From contig JAUKUA010000003.1 in NCBI GenBank assembly GCA_030549175.1, forward strand, positions 4,650,001 to 4,714,000: DNA of 64,000 nt. The letters run 5' to 3'. Position numbers and translations under genes: made by a program. Every line of letters begins with the position of its first letter. The first letter of the stretch is position 1. Under the pieces are notes generated by a model. It saw only the letters and a program-made list of their open reading frames with translations. It searched no databases and was not told the DNA's origin. Shown here one piece after another: positions 12,409-24,367 of this stretch. Origin of the DNA: Lasiosphaeris hirsuta (taxonomy: Eukaryota > Ascomycota > Sordariomycetes > Sordariales > Lasiosphaeriaceae).

Positions 12409-14161
12409 ATGGCCGACGGATTCGCTCCGCGCTCTATGAAGCGCAAGAATGTCAAAGGCCTTGCTCTGACACCCGCCGCTCCCAAGCCTCCCCCGACCGC
12501 CGAGAACGCCAACTTGGGACCTCGTCCAGGGGAGAAGGGGGATGATAATGCGGCGCAGCTGGAGATCGGCATCGAGTTCAACCTAGATTTGAGGCCTGAG
12601 GATCTTGAGATCATCAAAGACTTGGGCGCCGGCAATGGTGGAACAGTCAGCAAAGTCAGGCACATCCCGACTAATACAGTGATGGCGCGCAAGGTTCGTC
12701 AAAGAAACTTCCCCCAAGCGGCCTGGGCTCCTTGGAATGTCCCCTGACACACAGACAGATTATTCACGTGGAGGCCAAGAGGGAGATGCGCAAGCGCATC
12801 GTTCGTGAACTCCAGATTATGCACGGCTGTCACTCTGACTACATTGTCACCTTCTACGGCGCCTTCCTCAACGACAATAATGACGTGATCATGTGCATGG
12901 AATATATGGATGTTGGGTACGTGGAACTGTTGCAGCAGTGTATTAGGCGCAAATGCTAATAGGGGTCGCGTAGTTCCTTGGACCGCGTCTCGCGAGTATT
13001 TGGACCAATTCGTGTCGACGTGCTAGGCAAGATTGCTGAGGCAACTCTGGGCGGTCTCACCTACCTCTACTCGAAGCATCACATCATGCATCGAGATATC
13101 AAGCCCTCAAATATCTTGGTGAACTCCCGGGGCTCTATCAAGCTCTGCGACTTTGGTGTATCCGGCGAGCTGATCAACTCGATTGCTGACACATTTGTCG
13201 GCACATCTACCTACATGGCCCCCGAGAGAATCCAGGGCGAAAAGTACACTGTCAAGTCGGACGTATGGAGCTTCGGTCTAAGCATTATGGAGTTGGCTAT
13301 TGGCAAATTCCCCTTTGCCGCGAGTGAGCAGCTGTCTGATGCCGAAAGCGCCCCAGCTGGTATTCTTGACCTGCTCCAGCAAATTGTCCACGAACCGGCA
13401 CCTCGACTACCCAAGAGCGACGCCTTTCCGCAGATCTTGGACGACATGATCCAGAAGTGTCTTTACAAGACGCCCGAGCAGCGACCAACTCCTCAAGAAC
13501 TTTTCGTAAGATTGTTGTTCCCCTTTCCACGATATCAATGTCAGCCGCTAACACGCCGCCTTAGGACCGAGACCCGTTCGTACAAGCCGCAAAGAGAACT
13601 CCAGTTGATCTGAGAGATTGGGCGTGCGGCCTGATGGACCGGGACAACCGCAAGTCTCATTTGGCGCCGCAGCTTTCTCCAGCGACACAAGAGCTCTTGC
13701 GGTCGAGCGACTCTCCTACATTCCTAACCCAGACAGATCAAACTCCCACTTCAGGTGAGATTCCCATTTTGGGCACTATGGTGTCACCTCGTGACCAATC
13801 GATGTATGGCAGCCTATCGAATCGATCCCCGACACGGGGCGGAGCAAGCGGCGTTGGCCGCCCAGGTGGACCGCCTGTACATCCGGGACTGGGATCACGA
13901 GTAGTCACGACAAACTCGATTCCCAGGTTCGGCCAGCTTGCCTCGGCCGAAGAGCGGTCTCTGGGAACCTCGGGCTCTCAGAGTGCGAACAAGGCGGTTT
14001 TCTCGTTGCCGATCCGATCCGGCCCCCCCGGCGGGCCGCTTCCACCGCCGCCACCCCCTCGGAGACAAACTCCGCTTGGAGATGAGCCTAAGAGAGAGAA
14101 CCGGCGACAGGCGACTATCGTGCCGTCCCTGAATGGGTCTTTGAATGGTGGAGGCTACTAA
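12409..14161 (+). CDS. STE7: MAP kinase kinase, Ste7/Mek2 type (pheromone and morphogenesis cascade)
   Basis: This dual-specificity kinase is expected to phosphorylate the Fus3/Kss1-type MAP kinase for mating, hyphal fusion and, in pathogens, infection structures. Four exons (12409..12693, 12759..12916, 12974..13505, 13565..14161), with 57-65 nt introns, give 523 residues. A docking motif of basic residues followed by L-x-L ([10 protein letters not shown], 11-20) fits a MAPK D-site. The kinase domain has the Gly loop GAGNGGTV (73-80), catalytic Lys95 (VMARK), HRDIKPSN (187-194), DFG (207-209), and activation-loop Ser217 and Thr221 ([11 protein letters not shown]) before MAPE. The C-terminal about 160 residues are Ser/Pro-rich with a run of prolines. 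The sequence follows the Ste7/MST7 group rather than Pbs2 or Mkk1 (GIEFNLDL and [18 protein letters not shown]). The kinase domain is complete, with no missing key residue. Confidence 0.96.
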
Positions 14162-14798
14162 TTCATGGAGCCTGCTATGGCAGGAAAAGACTCGTATGAG
14201 TGGGTGTTTCCTTGCATAAAACTACAACTACCCCTTTTCACTATAAAAAACCTTTTCTGTTCGGTTCCATTACTTCTTCTTTTCTACCCCGTCATCTCCC
14301 GTCATAAGTCAACGTCACGGCGAGGGCTCTGCTTCACCACCATTCAGGCCCTCTCGACAACTCTCGAAATACTATGACTGCCTCGCAAGGGCGGCCATTA
14401 CCAAACCGACCATCTACAGCATTTAACAGCGTTACCATGTCGCGGCCATGTTGGAGATTTTTGCGTGTGATTCGACCTGCCGTTATTGAACCTTGGCTAT
14501 CTATGCGTTGGTGACAACTGATAGAGAGGAGCGCTGACAAATCGCATCCTTGACGGATGAACTGGAGACTACGAGGTTCAGTGGAGTGGAGATGGTGATG
14601 ATGATGATTCGGGTAGATTTTGGAGCAGCTTTTGGGACCGGGTTTCTTCTGTACTTACTCCTGGATCCGGGTCATCTTTGGGGCGATGGGAATGGCGACG
14701 AGGGCGGAAGGGCACACCATTTTTGGCATATATTCTTCCTAGATGAACATGGATTGGCTATCCGGATTCGGCCCCGGTATATCTATCTCGTCTTTCCG
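14162..14798. other. Convergent 3' spacer
   Basis: This spacer of about 640 bases lies between the stop codons of the MAPKK gene and the HAD phosphatase gene, which converge. It is expected to contain both 3' untranslated regions. No other feature is seen. Confidence 0.5.
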
Positions 14799-15904
14799 TC
14801 AGAGAAGCCCCTTTTCAAGAACTTCTATCAGCTCGTCTAGCCGCGAGATGACCAGGTCCGTGTTCTCATGCTCGGCTAGGTGACGGTTGACATCGTTAAC
14901 TAGCAAGGCCGTCTTCGCCCCCGCCCGGCGGCCGGCCGTAATATCATCGATACTGTCTCCAACCATGATCAGCGAGCTCGCGTCCGCAACAGCCTCTCCG
15001 TCGGAGGTAGGCACAAGCCCATCGCTATCCTCCTGATGCTGCTCCTGCCGAGACACTTCGTCTACTTCGGACAGAGGCACACCGGCCTCATCGTCGCCGC
15101 TGCGCCGCACCAGGCCCCAGCTGCGCGCTATGTGCAGGATGCCTGCCGGGTCGGGCTTGGGCGGCCGGAATTCGCGCGTCACGATGGGCTCGAAGGCGGA
15201 GCCAGCGAGGAACTTGGTCAGGAGATTGTTCACGGGCGCGTCGAAGTTGCGGGTGCAGATGCCCTTGCGGATGTTACGTGAGTCGAGATAGGTCACTGGG
15301 TGGGAAGGTTAGGGGCCGGGAATTGTGGTTTTGGGGGGGGACCGGGGGGTGTATACTTAGCTGGACTAGGCCTGGCTGGGCTACCTGGCTGGCCATGGCG
15401 GTGCGCTCAATGTCGCGAATCTTCTCCATGGCGTGGTACTGGTCCTCGGGGGTCGGGAGGGAGTAGACGTGGTCGAGGATGTCGGTTGCCTTGGTGATCC
15501 CGAGGGCGTTGCGCATCTCGGCGAACATGTAGTTTTGTGGTTGGCTGTGGTGGGAGCCCCCCGGCCGTGTTAGTTAAGACGACGGAGGTGATGTTTGAGC
15601 GTGGAGGGGGGATAGGGCGAAGATGTCACTACCTTCATGACTGTTAATACTAGGGTTTGTGGGCATTGATGTGCGCTCGGTTGGGTTGAGACCCTGAGGT
15701 TGAAATAAAGTAGCCCAGGTGAATGCGGCAGCAAAAAGGGGCGGGATAAGGTTAATCGAAAATAAAGTAAGGAACTCGTCGAACCTACCATAATGTGCCA
15801 TCAACATCGAAGACGATGCCTTGCAGCTTTCGCCTCTGAACATCAGCCGTGGGCGCTGTCCCTAACGGAGCGAACTTCCAACTCCGGATAGCGGAAGACA
15901 TCAT
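14799..15904 (-). CDS. HAD-superfamily phosphatase (phosphoglycolate phosphatase-like)
   Basis: This is a predicted Mg2+-dependent phosphohydrolase; the substrate cannot be told from sequence. Three exons (15904..15789, 15544..15357, 15295..14799) with introns of 244 and 61 nt give 266 residues. HAD motif I is FDVDGT (nucleophile Asp33, acid Asp35), motif II is ICTRNF with Thr116, motif III is KPDP with Lys148, and motif IV is GDSIDD (215-219). A helical cap segment lies between motifs I and II (YMFAEMRNALGI). About 40 residues between motifs III and IV are acidic and low in complexity (EVDEVSRQEQ...), an insertion I do not expect in bacterial relatives. Two adjacent ATGs (15904 and 15901) could serve as start; the first is used. 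The 244 nt first intron is longer than the others in the window, but splicing across it restores FDVDGTLC-QPQNYMF in frame. Confidence 0.9.
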
Positions 15905-16572
15905 AGGCTAAAATCTCTGCATAGGGGCCCTCTGGCTTGTGTCGCTGTTGGTATATGATATAGGGCTGAGTATGTCGTAAATATCTCACGGCCAAGGCCT
16001 AACGGGTGACTGTATCACAGAAAAATGAATTTTAACAAATTCGCCGATAAGGCAAGCCCGGCGTGTGGTAGGTTGCCAATCGTACGCCCTCAAGCTGACG
16101 CCCCGGTGGATATTTGGAGATTGGCAGTTTGGAAGTAGACCGGTGATCTTTAGCTAATCGTCCCGTATGCGCACCACCGCTGCTGATGGAGCTCACGAAC
16201 CCCGCCATGTCCTGTGATGGCGTTCAACACGCTGAGATTTGAGCTTATCTAACAGCCCCGCTACGTCACCCCACATGGCTCTCGCGGCAGGCGCATCCCG
16301 TTTCGGTCTTACTAAGACCGTTTAGGTAGAAGGTGTACCCCAGTCTTCAAGTCAGGGCATCACCTGCTCGGGCTGTTTGTCATAGAGAAGTGCGCGTTCT
16401 CTGTTTTCCCCACTGTTTCCTCGACACCGGACGGAATCTTGGATTCAACGCGACCCACCCTACACCAACCCGGCCAAATAACCCAACAGCAATCCGCGAG
16501 AGCACTGCTGGACCTCTCCGGAGAGCTTCTCATCGCTATGAGCAGAAGGGACCGGACTGCGCACGGCTTGAC
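15905..16572. other. Divergent promoter region
   Basis: This spacer of 668 bases separates the starts of the HAD phosphatase and the BRE4/DUF2421 protein genes, so it probably contains both promoters. A frame open from 16333 runs in frame into 16573, but its upstream part shows no conserved sequence and is treated as leader. Confidence 0.5.
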
Positions 16573-19500
16573 ATGAGCTCTGCTTCTCCGACGCCTCCCG
16601 CAGGCCAATGGCCGCCCCAGAGGCCCTCCAAACGAAGCGTGAGGAGTCTCTTCAACTTGGGATTTGGGCCGGAATTATTGTTTTAACTCTTTATTACAGA
16701 AACTGCGCAACGGCACGTTCATAATACCTACAACTGGCGAGCGTTCGCGGCGCAACTTTACACTCCGCTCCACGCGCGCAGACCAGAATGGCGGCCCCGA
16801 TGGCTCGACGATAGTGCCCTTCTTTTCGGCGCGGCAGTCTCTCAAGGAGCGATCGTATGCTGCGGTCCATAACATCCGAACTGGCACCGGCCGGTTGATC
16901 CGATGGCTGGACTCCCCGACAGGCCGCGGCGTGCTGAAATGCGCCCTGGCCTACACGTTGGCGAGTCTGGCAACCTTCCTGGAACCGCTGTCTAACTTTC
17001 TCGGCAAACCTGACGGTAAACATGTTGTGGCCACTATCACTGTGTACTTTCACCCGGCTAGGACGGCGGGCTCCATGATCGAGGCTATCCTGATCGCCAT
17101 GGTGGCCATCGCGTACGCTGAGGTCGTTTCGATCCTATCCATGTGCACATCGGTCTTATTCGGTAGCACATTTTCCATGGTCCCGCTTGCACATGCCCTC
17201 GTTCTGGCCGTTTTTATTGGCGGCGGATTTGGCGTCATAGGATGGGTCAAGCAAAGGATGAACAACCCGCTGGTCGACGTGGGCAGCACGCTAGCCTCTC
17301 TGGCCATCATCGCTGTCGTTACAAAGGAGACGGCTGTGTTTACTCATGTCTTCTCAAACCTGAAGATTGTCCAGATATTTAAGATGCTTGTCATGGGCAT
17401 CACGACGACGACACTTGTTAACTTGCTGCTATGGAGAATCTCGGCCGTGGTCCTGCTACGCCAGTCCATGGCGAAGGCCTCTACGTCGCTGGGTGACATG
17501 CTCGCCATGATCACACGGGGTTTTCTAACCGGATCCGAGGATGAGGTGTCCTCATCCGAGTTTGCCGCAGCGTCATCTGCATACTCTTCCGCCTATCCCC
17601 AGCTGACCAAGAATCTTCGGGAGGCGAAATTTGAGCGATACTTTGTTGGCCATGAGCGGCTATATCAGCTCGACAGAGCTGTGGTCAAGTCGATGGAAAC
17701 TTTGGCCCAATCCATCGGTGGACTGAGGAGCGCTGCAAATACCCAGTTTGCGCTGTTGAAGGAGCCGATGGATTCGATGTCCGGGATGATGTCTCCTACC
17801 GACTCGGCTCTCTCGCCGACGCTACAAAGGTCAATCTCAAACATGTTTGCGAGCGGCAAGGACCGGTTTCTCACCCTTTCATCGATCGAGGAGGCGTCCG
17901 AGGGCAGCGACGGCGACGAGAGGAGCCGGGCCAGGGACGGGTGCATTCACGAGGGCGGCCCTAAAGGCACGCGGTCGTTCCGCACCCCTTCAGACATTTT
18001 CGAGTTATTCATTGCTTTACTTGGGCCCTCTATGAAATCATTGGCCTTCACCCTCTCCGAGGTGCTCCGCGAGCCGCAGTTCGGATCCGCTCCAAAGTTC
18101 GAGATCACGATTAATGACAATTTCCGTCAAAGTCTTACTGATGCACTAGGACTTTTCAATGCCGCGAGGGCAAATGCCCTACAGGAGTTGTACAAAAACC
18201 TTGAACTCGAGCGAACCAGAACCGAAAAGATCCAGGCCGACTTTGAGGAGGTGGCGGCCGCATGCGGTCACTTCAGTTTCAGCCTCCAGACTTTTGGAGA
18301 GGAGATGCAGAAGTATCTGGATGTGCTTGATGATCTCAAGTTTGCCAGTGATCACAAAACAAGGAGCTGGGGATGGATGAAGTGGTGGAGGCGTGGCAAA
18401 GATAATAGTAGGAAGTTCCCCGCTCTTCCGTACGACACGGGTGAGCAAGAGGCCTTTATCAAACCGATCAAGAAGAGCGCCATGCCAAGAGGCATTCCCG
18501 ATTCGATGATCAACCGGCGAGACACGTACAACTGGGAGGCGGCACCACAGGCCAGCAAGGTTGTTGCAACTCTTTCCCAAAGATTTCTGCGACTTTTGAG
18601 GAAGCTGGCAAGGGATGATAGTAAGCAGTACACTGTTTCGCCGATATAGGAAACGCAGTTTGCTAACCTCGGGGCAGTCCGTTTCGGCATCAAGGTTGGC
18701 CTTGGTGGTAGTCTCTGGGCGGCCCTCTCGTTCCTCCCACAGACTAGGGAGCTATACCAACATTGGAGGGGCGAGTGGGGCCTGTTGTCGTTCATGATTG
18801 TGTGCTCGATGACCGTTGGCGCATCCAATACTACTGGGTGGTCAAGGTTTATGGGGACCCTGATTGGCGTGGGAGCAACGCTGATCAACTGGAATGTCAC
18901 GCAAGGTAATGCGGCAGGGCTCATCTTCATGGGGTGGTTCGTGGCGTTCTGGAGCTTTTGGATGATAGTGGCACGGGGCAAGGCGCCGTTGGGCCGCATA
19001 ACGCTGCTGGCCTACAATGTGTCAACTCTGTATGCTTACAGCCTGTCGCAATCTGTCGACGATGACGATGACGACGAGGGCGGACTGCACCCGATTATTG
19101 GCGAGATTGCAAAGCATCGCTTTGTCGCCGTCACGGCGGGCATTCTTTGGGGGCTGGTTGTTTGTCGCTTGGTGTGGCCCATATCGGCGCGCAAGAAGTT
19201 CAAGGAGGGCCTCAGCATGCTGTACCTGCAGATGGGCCTGATCTGGAAGCGTGGGCCACTCGCAATCCTGCTACGCAGCGACTGCAGCCGCTCGTACCTG
19301 CGGTCAGGCGAGCAAGCGGCGTTGGCAAAGTACGCGGCGCGTCTGGATAAGCTCCGCGGCAGTGCGGCGTCAGAGTTTGAGCTCCGGGGCCCGTTCCCCA
19401 CGAACCAGGCCGGTCGGCTCATGCGATGTACGCATCGCATCCTCGACGGCTTCTACGCCATGTCGCTCGTCACGCAGCACAAGAGGGGCCTAACGGAAGG

Positions 19501-19903
19501 CGAGAGAGCCCTGCTGCTGTACACAGCCGACGAACGCGCGCTTCTGTGCGACCGCATATGCCACGTGTTCCAGGTGTTGGCGTCGTCGATGATGCTCGAA
19601 TACCCGCTGACGGACGCGCTGCCGAGCGTCATGGGGATGCGGGATCGGCTGCTGGGCAAGATCTTCCAGTTCCGCAAAGACCACTTGGGTGAGGGGGCCA
19701 GTATGGCTGGGACGAGTAAAGATGGTGATGGAGACAACTTGGGACCGTTGGCCCATGTCAACGTTGAGGAGAGGGATTATGCCCTGCTGTATGCATATGC
19801 GCTGGTCACAGGGCAGGTGGCGGAGGAACTGAAGGTGGTGGCCAAGGAGATTGAGGGCCTGTTCGGGGTGTTAGACGAGGAGAGGGATATTTTGTTGCAG
19901 TGA
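16573..19903 (+). CDS. BRE4/DUF2421 (aromatic acid exporter-like) membrane protein
   Basis: This is a large fungal membrane protein of the ArAE_2/FUSC-like group, related to yeast proteins linked to brefeldin A sensitivity; its transport substrate is not known. Three exons (16573..16638, 16700..18620, 18678..19903), with 61 and 57 nt introns, give 1070 residues. A first hydrophobic cluster spans about 100-290 (TMs near 100-117, 148-170, 183-204 and 215-285). A long cytoplasmic part (about 300-650) follows, with an acidic, Ser-rich segment and the charged stretch ELYKNLELERTRTEKIQ. A second membrane cluster spans about 655-810. The DUF2421 tail contains KKFKEGLSMLYLQMGLIWKRG. The first exon is short and its start at 16573 is less certain than the rest; the acceptor TTATTACAG at 16691-16699 is clear. 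It lies 663 bases upstream of PRP6 on the same strand. Confidence 0.9.
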
Positions 19904-20140
19904 GGGGATGGGATGCGACACCTAGGATACACGCGTCTCTGTAGATGGGGTGGCTATGGAAAATGGATTGGGAAAATTGAGAAATGGGGGTCTTGTTTCT
20001 GCTTGTAGCCGTCCGTCGATGCCTTAGGCTAACATGGGAGTTTGAGAGTTGTGGGTTGAAGAGTATCGACAAAGAATATGCCTAAGCTACGACCAGCACT
20101 TGAGTGCCTCTGTTGAAAAGGGCTGAACATCAACCTAATA

Positions 20141-20154
20141 TTAGGGTTAGGGTT
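20141..20154 (+). repeat. Telomere-like repeat, TTAGGG orientation
   Basis: TTAGGGTTAGGGTT at this position is two and a third copies of the fungal telomere unit. It faces the inverted copy at 20394-20405. Confidence 0.9.
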
Positions 20155-20393
20155 GATGAGTGACCAAATGCCAAAACACCAAGAACTGATCACAAGTCCC
20201 TTGCTCGCCACTGGAGGTTGGGCTTTATGGTTTGAGCGCCACCTTCCGTCAACTACCAGACAAGAAACGGCCTCTAAACAAGACTGCATATTCTTAGGAA
20301 TGTATCCTAAAGGTTCTGGACTGGACAACTATTCTCTCCGGCCCAAGCCCAATGAAATCGACCACTTGGTAGCTATCTGGCCGTCCCATGGCC

Positions 20394-20405
20394 AACCCTA
20401 ACCCT
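20394..20405 (-). repeat. Telomere-like repeat, inverted (telobox)
   Basis: AACCCTAACCCT on the plus strand is the reverse complement of the telomere unit, 162 bases before the PRP6 start codon. Motifs of this kind bind Tbf1-type factors in fungi; whether this one does is inference. Confidence 0.9.
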
Positions 20406-20566
20406 GGCATACTTCAGAGCTACCCCTGCCTGTTGGAAAAGTGAACGTTGCCGGTGTTTTGCCGGCCCAAATACTTTTGGCTGGGATATTCTCACTTAGT
20501 GCCTGCCACTTGCACCTGCTAGCGAAGTGACGGTTCGACTGCTGAACAACACCCACACCGCCCACC

Positions 20567-23463
20567 ATGACGAGTCGACGCGACTTCCTGAGCCAGCCGG
20601 CGCCCGAGAACTACGTCGCCGGTCTTGGGCGTGGCGCTACAGGCTTCACGACCAGATCCGACCTGGGACCGGCGCGCGAGGGCCCAACCGAGGACCAGAT
20701 CAAGGCCGCCGTCGCAAAGCGATCGGCCCAGCTAGGACTCACCGAGGCGAAAGACGATGACAACGACGACCCGAACCGCTACCAGGACCCCGACAACGAG
20801 GTCGGCCTGTTTGCCGGCGGCATCTACGAGAAGGATGACGAGGAGGCCGACAGGATATGGAAGGACGTCGACGACAGGATGGCTCGCCGCCGCCAGAAGC
20901 AAAGGTTAGTCTCTCGCTCTCCTATCTTCTTCCGTCACCCCGTGCCCTACCAGCCTCCCCAGACACCCCCCGAAACACCTCCCACACCGAATGAAGCACC
21001 TGGTTTATCAGTCAAGCTAGATGAGCAGAGTACCGACCAAAGATTTCGCACAGGGAAGAACGAGAGAAAGCCGACCTCGAAGAGTACGAGCGCAAGAATC
21101 CCAAGATCCAGCAGCAGTTCGCCGGCCTGAAGCGGGCCCTCGAGTCCGTCACCGATGAGGAGTGGGCTAACCTCCCGGATCCCAAGGATCTCACTGGCCG
21201 CGCCAAGCGAGAGCGCCAGGCCCGCATGCAGCGCTTCTACGCCGTCCCCGACAGCGTGCTTGCGGCAGCCCGAGACTCCGGCCAGTTCGGCACCACGGTC
21301 GCCGACGACGGCGCGAGCACCGAAGGGAACAAGGATGGCACCGTGACTGATTTCGCCAAGATTGGTGCTGCCCGCGACAAGGTGTTGCGGGCGCGCCTAG
21401 AGCAGGAGTCACACAGCAGCGGCACCGCAACAGCAGGGAGCGCAACGAGTATCGATCCCAAGGGCTACCTGACCTCACTCGCCAATACGCAGGGCGCCGA
21501 GCAGAGCATTGGTGATGTCGAGCAGTTCAGAAAGATGTTGAAGTCGGCCGTCGATTCGAACCCGAAGCAGGCCTCCAGTTGGGTCGCCGCCGCTCGGCTA
21601 GAAATCGCCGCTGGGAAGCCCGTGGCAGCCCGCAGCTTAATTGCCAAAGGATGTCAGCACTGCCCGAAGAGCGAAGATATCTGGCTTGAAAACATCCATC
21701 TCAACGACAACCACAACGCCAAGATTATCGCCGCACAGGCTATTGGGGCCAATCCACGGTCGGTAAAACTCTGGGTCGAAGCCATGAAACTTGAAAATGA
21801 TCCCCGGTCGAGGAAAAAGGTCATCCGCAGAGCGTTGGACCACAACCAGGAGTCAGAAGCGCTATGGAAGGAGGCTGTAAACCTGGAGGAGGACGTAGAA
21901 GACGCGAGGATGCTCCTGGCGAAAGCCACAGAACTCATCCCTGAGTCATTAGATCTCTGGCTGGCGCTGGCGCGTCTCGAGACACCCGCCAACGCCCGCA
22001 AGGTCCTCAACAAGGCCGTCAAGAAGCTTCCTAATTCACACGAGCTGTGGATTGCTGCAGCCCGTCTTGAAGAACAGATGGGTGAAGGTCAGAAGCGGCC
22101 TGTTATGAAGAACGCCGTCAAGTTCCTTGCCAAGCAAAACGCCATGCCTAAGCGTGAGGAGTGGATCGGCGAGGCGGAGAAGTGTGAGGAGGAGGGTGCA
22201 GTTATCACGTGCAGCAATATCATCGAGGAAACACTCGGCTGGGGCTTGGATGAGGATGACGACCGTAAGGAGATGTGGATGGAGGATGCCAAGTCAAGCA
22301 TCAATCGCGAGAAGTTCGCGACAGCCCGGGCTATCTACGCCTATGCCCTGCGCGTCTTTCCCAACAGCAAGAGTCTCTATACAGCAGCCGTCGACCTCGA
22401 GCGGAATCATGGGACCAAGGATGACCTGTGGCGGGCGCTCGAGAAGGCCGTCGAGGCCTGTCCACACATCGAGGTATTCTGGCTCATGCTCGCCAAGGAG
22501 AAGGCGGGCGAGATTAACGAGGCCCGCCGCGTGCTAGCGCGTGCGTTCAAGCAAAATCCTGACAACGAGGACATTTGGTTGGCGGCCGTTAAGCTCGAGG
22601 CTGACAACGGCTTCATCGACCAGGCGCGGGACCTGCTCAAGACAGCACGGCAGAATGCCCCAACCGATCGCGTATGGATGCGCAGCGCCGCATTCGAGCG
22701 ACAGCTTGGCGACAACGAAGCGGCGCTCGACCTGGTCCGGGACGCCCTGCTCCTCTTCCCAGCGGCGCCCAAGCTGTGGATGATGAAGGGCCAAATTTAC
22801 GAAGCACTAGGCAAGCCTGCTGAAGCGCGCGAGGCCTACGGCACTGGTGTTCGCTGCGTCCCCTCGTCAGTGCCCATATGGCTGCTGTACACGCGGCTCG
22901 AGGAACGTTCAGGCAACGTGGTCAAGGCGCGCAGTGTGCTGGACCGCGCGCGCCAGGCTGTACCCAAGTCGCCCGAGCTGTGGACCGAGCTCGTGCGCGT
23001 CGAACGCCGGGCCGGCAACCTCGGCCAGGCCAAGAGCCTCATGGCCAACGCTCTACAACAAATGCCTAAGAGCGGACTGCTCTGGGCCGAGCGCATCCTT
23101 GGGCTGGAGCCCCGCACCCAGCGCAAGACGTTGCTGGCCGAGGCGATCAAGAAGGTCGAGGACGACCCCGTGCTGCTAGTCACTGCGGCGCGGATCCTGT
23201 GGGCGGAGAGGAAACTCGATCGCGCGCAGAACTGGTTTGAGAAGGCGCTGTTGCTAGATCGGGACGTGGGCGATACATGGGCGTGGTATTACAAGTTTTT
23301 GGTGCAGCATGGCACTGAAGAGAAGCGTGCTGAGCTGGTCGCCAAGTGTGTGCTCAACGACCCGCGCCATGGCGAGTATTGGCAAGCGGTAGCGAAAGAC
23401 CCAAAGAATGCAAACAAGAAGACGGAGGAGGTGTTGAAGCTGGTTGCGGCGGGTTTGAGTTAA
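20567..23463 (+). CDS. PRP6: Pre-mRNA splicing factor Prp6/Prp1
   Basis: This TPR/HAT-repeat protein of the U4/U6.U5 tri-snRNP bridges U5 and U4/U6 during spliceosome assembly in the nucleus. Two exons (20567..20904, 21054..23463), separated by a 149 nt intron, give 915 residues, close to S. pombe Prp1 (about 900). The PRP1_N domain fills about 1-170 (FLSQPAPENYVAGLGRGATG; LFAGGIYEKDDEEADRIW; ERKNPKIQQQFAGLKRAL). From about 270 to the end there are many HAT repeats with the recurring W-x-x-x-A-x-L-E pattern (SSWVAAARLEIAAG, LWVEAMKLEND, LWIAAARLEEQ, IWLAAVKLEAD). No repeat appears truncated. The intron is longer than its neighbours but the junction restores the conserved QKQREEREKADLEEYE. The start is the first ATG of the conserved N-terminus. 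Confidence 0.96.
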
Positions 23464-23845
23464 GGGGTTGGGGGTGTTGTTTTGTTTTGATGGGAGTTTA
23501 TGGGGTTACTTTATCTGTATGATGGATGGGCTTTTGAATTAGGTCTAGTAGCTTCGAGGTACTCCCTTTGCAGAGGAGCCGGGAGGGAATCGATTGATGT
23601 CACGTCTGTGCATGTTTGCGTGGTTTGATCAACGAAGTGCGAGAGAGCTTGATGTTGGCCGCTCTGGTCGTCGGGACCTGGCAGCAGAGCCATTTTGGTA
23701 ATGGACTAGATGCATAACATTCGTAACACAAGATAACCGAAAAGAAAAAAGTAAGAAAGCATCAACTCGCCATATGAACAGACCCCCTTTCCCTTTCCCT
23801 TACCCTTGCTACTCTTACTCCCCTTTTCCAGGTACTGATCATGAT
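23464..23845. other. Convergent 3' spacer
   Basis: This 382 base spacer lies between the PRP6 stop and the stop of the small minus-strand gene. It probably contains both 3' untranslated regions. Nothing else is seen. Confidence 0.5.
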
Positions 23846-24367
23846 CTATTTGCTGCCAAACCACGACGAGAGGTAGCTTTTAGACTTTGACGCGCCCTCC
23901 TCGACCTTGCGGTCAATCTCGTCAATCTTCTTGAGCGTGTCGGCTTTAGCCGCCTTAGCGTACGACTCGGCGTCGTGCTTAGCCTTGGAGAGCTCCTTGT
24001 CGGCGGTATTGACCTATTTCGCGTTCCTCGTCAACTTCATCGCTCAAAAGTTGGATGGGGCGGGGACGACAACTTACAGCATAGTCAAACTTGGCGCCGG
24101 CCTCCTGGCCGAGCTTCTTGCCCTCCTTCTCGGCATCGGTGCGCTGGTGCGGAGGGATCTCGGAGCGGATCTTGGCCGCGGCGCGGTGCGCGTCGCCTGG
24201 GAGCCGGGGGGGTTAGCGATGTAGGTGAGAGAGGGTGAGGGAAGAGAGAGCGTACTCTCGAACTGCTTCTCGGCGACCTTGGGCGAGCCGCCCGCTGTAT
24301 AGAGGTAGTATCCTATGCCACCAGCCGCCGCAGCAGCAAGAGCAATCGGGGCGCGAGAGTTTGTCAT
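23846..24367 (-). CDS. Small membrane-anchored 'calcofluor white hypersensitive'-type protein
   Basis: Three exons (24367..24256, 24196..24078, 24013..23846), with introns of 59 and 64 nt, give 132 residues. The N-terminus has one hydrophobic segment rich in Ala and Gly (about 6-28, APIALAAAAAGGIGYYLY). After it comes a charged helical region with Lys/Glu/Ala patterns (KAKHDAESYAKAAKADTLKK) and the C-terminal motif SSWFGSK. This arrangement matches a fungal family annotated as calcofluor white hypersensitive proteins, whose molecular role is poorly known; the segment near the N-terminus may be a membrane anchor or mitochondrial signal. The two splice junctions are supported by frame and by continuity of the family pattern (KQFE-SDAHRAAAKI and AKFDYA-VNTADKEL). 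It is convergent with PRP6 and divergent from the dysferlin-domain gene. Confidence 0.83.

Larger units (their letters stand above)
19904..20566. other. Intergenic before PRP6
   Basis: This 663 base spacer between two plus-strand genes holds the 3' end of the DUF2421 gene and the PRP6 promoter. Its notable content is a pair of telomere-like repeats in opposite orientation (listed separately). No coding sequence is supported. Confidence 0.6.

Noticed and set aside
16664..16699. Start of the DUF2421 protein at a TTG at 16664
   Set aside because: The segment up to 16699 ends in a clear splice acceptor, and a real ATG exon at 16573 joins in frame. A TTG start is not expected in nuclear fungal genes.
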